From NCBI GenBank assembly GCA_018240685.1, contig JAFEFG010000005.1, forward strand, positions 1 through 64,000: 64,000 nucleotides of DNA, in the 5' to 3' direction. The stretch is from Pseudomonadota bacterium. GTDB lineage: Bacteria > Pseudomonadota > Alphaproteobacteria > Reyranellales > Reyranellaceae. The notes beneath the pieces were generated by a model. It made no database searches. It was not told the origin of the DNA and was given only the letters and a program-made list of their open reading frames with translations. Positions 60,724 to 64,000 of this stretch are shown one piece after another. Numbering within the stretch: the stretch's first letter is position 1; each line of letters opens with the position of its first letter. The translations under genes and the position numbers were made by a program.

Positions 60724-61749
60724 GTGAGCGGCGATATCGACGATTTTCGCAGACTGCTGGCGAAGGTAGGCAACGGGCAGGCACTGAGCGTGGACGAGGC
60801 CGAACGGGCCTTCGACATCATGACCAGTGGCGACGCCACGCCGGCGCAGATGGGCGGTTTCCTGATGGCCCTCAAGGTCCGGGGCGAAACCGCGGAAGAG
60901 CTGGCCGGAGGCGCCCGGGTGCTGCGCGCCAAGGTCCTGCGCGTGCGGGCGCCCGAGGGCGCCATCGACATCGTGGGAACGGGCGGCGACCACCACGGCA
61001 CCTACAATGTCTCCTCCTGCTCGGCCTTCGTGGTGGCCGGCGCGGGCGTCCCGGTCGCCAAGCACGGCAACCGGGCCTTCACCTCCAAGTCGGGATCCGC
61101 CGACGTGCTGGCCGCTCTCGGCATCAACCTCGACCTGCCGATCGAGACTCTCGAGCAGGCACTGACGGAGGCGAATGTCTGCTTCCTGATGGCACCGCGC
61201 CATCACAGCGCCATGCGCAACGTTGCCGGCCCCAGGGTGGAACTCGCTCCCTCCCGCACCATCTTCAACCTGCTGGGGCCGATGTCGAACCCGGCCCTGG
61301 TCAGGCGCCAGCTCGTCGGCGTGTTCGATCGCCGCTGGGTGCGGCCGGTGGCCGAGGCGCTGGGCCAGCTCGGCCTCGAGCGCGCCATGGTCGTACACGG
61401 CCAGGACGGCATGGACGAGCTCACGACCACGACCAAGAGCTGGGTCGCCTCGCTGGAGGACGGCAAGGTGAGCGAATACGAGATCGCCCCCGAGGATATC
61501 GGTGTCCCGCCGGTCACGATCGACCAGCTCAAGGGCGGCGATGCCATGCACAATGCCGAGGAGATCAGGAAGGTCCTGAACGGCGAACGCAATGCCTTCC
61601 GCGACATCGTGTTGCTGAACAGCGCCGCCGCCCTCGTCGTCGCCGGCAAGGCCAAGGACCTGAAGGAAGGCGCCGCGCTGGCGGCCCAGTCCATCGAAAC
61701 CGGCAAGGCCGCCCGCGCGCTCGCCGTGCTGAAGAGGATCTGCGCATGA
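60724..61749 (+). CDS. trpD: anthranilate phosphoribosyltransferase
   Basis: This 341-residue enzyme has the PRPP-binding [13 protein letters not shown] (residue ~80) and the [17 protein letters not shown] segment, plus NLLGPMSNP in the C-terminal half. It adds phosphoribose to anthranilate. GTG 60724 is 73 bp from the HMA gene's start on the other strand. Its stop overlaps the trpC start (ATGA), so trpD-trpC-moaC are translated as a block. Confidence 0.96.
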   Translation: MSGDIDDFRRLLAKVGNGQALSVDEAERAFDIMTSGDATPAQMGGFLMALKVRGETAEELAGGARVLRAKVLRVRAPEGAIDIVGTGGDHHGTYNVSSCSAFVVAGAGVPVAKHGNRAFTSKSGSADVLAALGINLDLPIETLEQALTEANVCFLMAPRHHSAMRNVAGPRVELAPSRTIFNLLGPMSNPALVRRQLVGVFDRRWVRPVAEALGQLGLERAMVVHGQDGMDELTTTTKSWVASLEDGKVSEYEIAPEDIGVPPVTIDQLKGGDAMHNAEEIRKVLNGERNAFRDIVLLNSAAALVVAGKAKDLKEGAALAAQSIETGKAARALAVLKRICA

Positions 61750-62543
61750 GCGACACCCTCGCCAGGATCGTGGACGACAAGCGCCGACACGTCGCCGCCT
61801 GTCGCGAGCGTCGGCCGCAGGGCGACGTCGAGCGGGCGGCGAAGGCCATGGAGCCTCCCCGCGGCTTCGCGCGTGCGCTCAAGGCAGCCATCGCCGCGGG
61901 CCGCTACGGCCTGATCGCCGAGATCAAGAAAGCCTCTCCCAGCAAGGGGCTGATCCGTCCCGATTTCGATCCGCCCTCCCTCGCCCGCGCCTATGAACGG
62001 GGTGGTGCGACCTGCCTGTCGGTGCTGACGGACGAGCCCTATTTCCAGGGCAAGGACGAGTTCCTGACGCAGGCCCGCGCCGCCGCCGCGCTGCCGGTCC
62101 TGCGCAAGGATTTCATGATCGACCCCTATCAGGTCTTCGAGGCCCGGGCCCTGGGTGCGGACTGCATCCTGCTGATCATGGCCTGCCTCGACGACCAGCT
62201 CGCGGCCGAGCTGGCGCGCCTTGCCCACATGTGCGGCATGGACGTCCTGGTCGAGGTTCACGATGCCGAGGAACTCGAACGGGCCCTCGGTATCGACAGC
62301 GACCTGATCGGCGTGAACAACCGCAACCTCAAGACGCTGGCGGTCGACCTCGCCGTGACCGAGCAGCTCGCCCCGAAGGTCCCGAAGGACCGGGTGCTGG
62401 TCGCCGAGAGCGGTCTCGGCACGCCAGCCGATCTCGCCCGCATGGCCAAGGTCGGCGCCTCCGCCTTCCTGATCGGCGAGAGCTTCATGAGGAAGCCCGA
62501 TGTCGAGGCGGCCGTGCGCGAGATCCTGGCGAAGGCGGCATGA
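61746..62543 (+). CDS. trpC: indole-3-glycerol-phosphate synthase
   Basis: This 265-residue TIM-barrel enzyme has [26 protein letters not shown] and [10 protein letters not shown], the catalytic and substrate motifs. No PRA isomerase (TrpF) domain is fused to it. It overlaps trpD at its start and moaC at its end. Confidence 0.97.
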   Translation: MSDTLARIVDDKRRHVAACRERRPQGDVERAAKAMEPPRGFARALKAAIAAGRYGLIAEIKKASPSKGLIRPDFDPPSLARAYERGGATCLSVLTDEPYFQGKDEFLTQARAAAALPVLRKDFMIDPYQVFEARALGADCILLIMACLDDQLAAELARLAHMCGMDVLVEVHDAEELERALGIDSDLIGVNNRNLKTLAVDLAVTEQLAPKVPKDRVLVAESGLGTPADLARMAKVGASAFLIGESFMRKPDVEAAVREILAKAA

Positions 62544-63022
62544 GCCGGCGCACGCTCAGCCATTTCGACGCGCGCGGCAACGCGCACATGGTCGATGTCG
62601 GCGCGAAGGAGATCACCGAGCGCGTCGCCGTGGCCCGGGCAAGCGTCCTCATGCAGGCCGCCACGCTGAAGCTCATCAAGGACAAGAAGGCGGCCAAGGG
62701 CGACGTGCTCGCCGTGGCGCAGCTCGCGGGCATCATGGCCGCCAAGCGTACGGCCGAGCTGATCCCCCTCTGCCACCCGCTGTCCCTCTCGGCCGTCGAG
62801 CTGAAGCTCTCGCTCGACGCGAAGCGCCGGGCGGTCGACATCGAGGCGACCTGCAAGCTCAAGGGCCGCACCGGCGTCGAGATGGAGGCCCTCACCGCCG
62901 CCTCGGTCGCAGCGCTCACCGTCTACGACATGTGCAAGGCCGTCGACCGCGGCATGGTGATCTCCGAGGTGAAGCTCCTCCACAAGTCCGGCGGCAAGTC
63001 GGGCACTTACGACGCGCGGTAG
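62540..63022 (+). CDS. moaC: cyclic pyranopterin monophosphate synthase MoaC
   Basis: This 160-residue enzyme takes an early step of molybdenum cofactor synthesis. It has the [33 protein letters not shown] and KAVDRGMVI motifs. The ATG at 62540 overlaps the trpC stop (ATGA), which is the usual trpC-moaC junction in alphaproteobacteria. Confidence 0.97.
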   Translation: MSRRTLSHFDARGNAHMVDVGAKEITERVAVARASVLMQAATLKLIKDKKAAKGDVLAVAQLAGIMAAKRTAELIPLCHPLSLSAVELKLSLDAKRRAVDIEATCKLKGRTGVEMEALTAASVAALTVYDMCKAVDRGMVISEVKLLHKSGGKSGTYDAR

Positions 63023-63068
63023 TCCGCCATGATCGCGGTTTCGTGCCCACACATTGAGGTCGATGCGC

Positions 63069-64000
63069 ATGCTTACCGTCCGTGATGCCCATGCACGCGT
63101 GATCGCGGCCTTCTCGGCCCTGCCGGCAGAGCTAGTCTCGGTGGCGGACGCCGCCGGCCGTGTCCTTGCGACGCCTCCGGCAGCGCGCCTCACGCAGCCG
63201 CCGGCGGATCTGTCGGCGATGGACGGCTATGCGGTGCGCACCGGGGACGTTCCCGCAGTTCCGACGACCCTGCGGCTGGTCGGCCGCTCGCAGGCGGGCG
63301 GCTCCTACGACCATGCCCTCAAGCCGGGAGAGACGGTCCGCATCTTCACCGGTGCACCGGTGCCGACGGGAGCCGATTCGATCGTCATCCAGGAGGACAC
63401 CCGGGCCGAAGGAGACGCCATCACGGTCCTCGACGCGCCGACCCCTGGCCGGCACATCCGGCGGGCCGGCCTGGACTTCAGCGTCGGCGACCGCCCCTTC
63501 CCCGCCGGGCATCGGCTGACGGCCCGCGATGTGGCGCTGGCGGCAGGGATGAACCTGCCGTGGCTCAGTGTGTATCGCAAACCTCGGGTCGCGATCCTGT
63601 CGACCGGCGACGAGCTCGTCATGCCGGGCGAACCGGTCGGTCGCAACCAGATCGTCTCCTCTTCCGGCGTCGCGGTGGCGGCTTTGGTGCGGCAGTGGGG
63701 CGGCGAACCGACCCTGTTCGAAATCGCGCCCGACGAGGCCGCCCTCATCGAGGGCCAGATCGCCGCCGGTGCCCAGCACGACCTGCTCGTGACCCTGGGA
63801 GGCGCTTCCGTCGGCGAGCACGACCTGGTGCAGAATGCCCTGAAGGCACAGGGCTTCGCGATGGATTTCTGGCGTATCGCCATGCGCCCCGGAAAGCCGC
63901 TGATGTTCGCCGCCCGCGACCGTGCCCGCGTGCTCGGCCTTCCCGGCAATCCCGTGTCGACGATGGTGTGCTCGCTGCTGTTCCTGAAGCCGGCGCTCGA
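63069..64000 (+). CDS. moeA: molybdopterin molybdenumtransferase MoeA (3' end cut by window edge)
   Basis: The reading frame is open from the start to the window edge (about 310 codons). It has the SAMDGYAV segment, RIFTGAPVPTGADSIVIQED, VAILSTGDELV, the LVTLGGASVGEHDLV segment and GLPGNPVS, all typical of MoeA, which inserts molybdate into molybdopterin. ATG 63069 is preferred; GAGG lies 9 nt upstream, whereas for ATG 63063 the spacing is only 3. The end is missing, so the full length is unknown. Confidence 0.95.
   Translation, partial: MLTVRDAHARVIAAFSALPAELVSVADAAGRVLATPPAARLTQPPADLSAMDGYAVRTGDVPAVPTTLRLVGRSQAGGSYDHALKPGETVRIFTGAPVPTGADSIVIQEDTRAEGDAITVLDAPTPGRHIRRAGLDFSVGDRPFPAGHRLTARDVALAAGMNLPWLSVYRKPRVAILSTGDELVMPGEPVGRNQIVSSSGVAVAALVRQWGGEPTLFEIAPDEAALIEGQIAAGAQHDLLVTLGGASVGEHDLVQNALKAQGFAMDFWRIAMRPGKPLMFAARDRARVLGLPGNPVSTMVCSLLFLKPAL

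Overview
This window is from the chromosome of a GC-rich alphaproteobacterium. The evidence is gene order: dusB-ntrB-ntrC-ntrY-ntrX-hfq, ispDF next to the pyruvate dehydrogenase block (ftsB-pdhA-pdhB-pdhC-lpdA-lipA), eno, pyrG, secG, tpiA, ppiD-trpE, and trpG-trpD-trpC-moaC-moeA are all typical alphaproteobacterial neighbourhoods. A Reyranella-like or Rhodospirillales-like organism would fit, but that is an inference from gene content and was not tested by any search.

Positions 1-9148 (minus strand) hold the nitrogen-regulation cluster: dusB, the NtrB/NtrC and NtrY/NtrX two-component pairs in overlapping series, a class IV aminotransferase, a HAD phosphatase, and the start of hfq. Positions 9271-10933 (plus strand) hold ispDF and pncC/cinA. 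Positions 10893-18006 (minus strand) hold a COQ10/RatA-type START protein, lipoate synthase, the four pyruvate dehydrogenase genes and ftsB. An AlaX-type editing protein, an AraC regulator and a small ABM-like protein sit between ftsB and eno. Two secreted proteins of unknown role lie between eno and pyrG, followed by secG and tpiA. The strand then switches to ppiD and trpE (26523-29995).

The stretch 29996-59712 looks like an accessory block, because trpE ends at its left edge while trpG begins just past its right edge. It contains, in order: a CoA-catabolic group (enoyl-CoA hydratase, SDR, TauD-type dioxygenase, aldo/keto reductase and two paralogous acyl-CoA dehydrogenases); a GNAT enzyme and an alpha/beta hydrolase; a complete nine-gene N-type ATPase operon in the order atpDCQRBEFAG; a FAD amine oxidase; a divergent PNPOx-like/MocR pair with an HpcH aldolase; an inverse-autotransporter-like outer-membrane protein with a repetitive passenger; a gamma-glutamyltransferase; a divergent polysaccharide deacetylase; a Pat-type protein acetyltransferase; a secreted protein; and a ClC-family channel with CBS domains.

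The right end (59776-64000) resumes the tryptophan and molybdopterin genes: trpG, a small metal-binding HMA protein on the opposite strand, then trpD-trpC-moaC in overlapping series and moeA running off the edge.

No rRNA, tRNA, CRISPR array, transposase or integrase was seen. The most interesting items are the N-ATPase operon with its unusual rotor subunit and a possible 21-codon leader ORF, the inverse autotransporter with paired 9-bp direct repeats upstream, the split tryptophan locus, and a perfect 17-bp-arm palindrome between convergent genes at 32637-32673.
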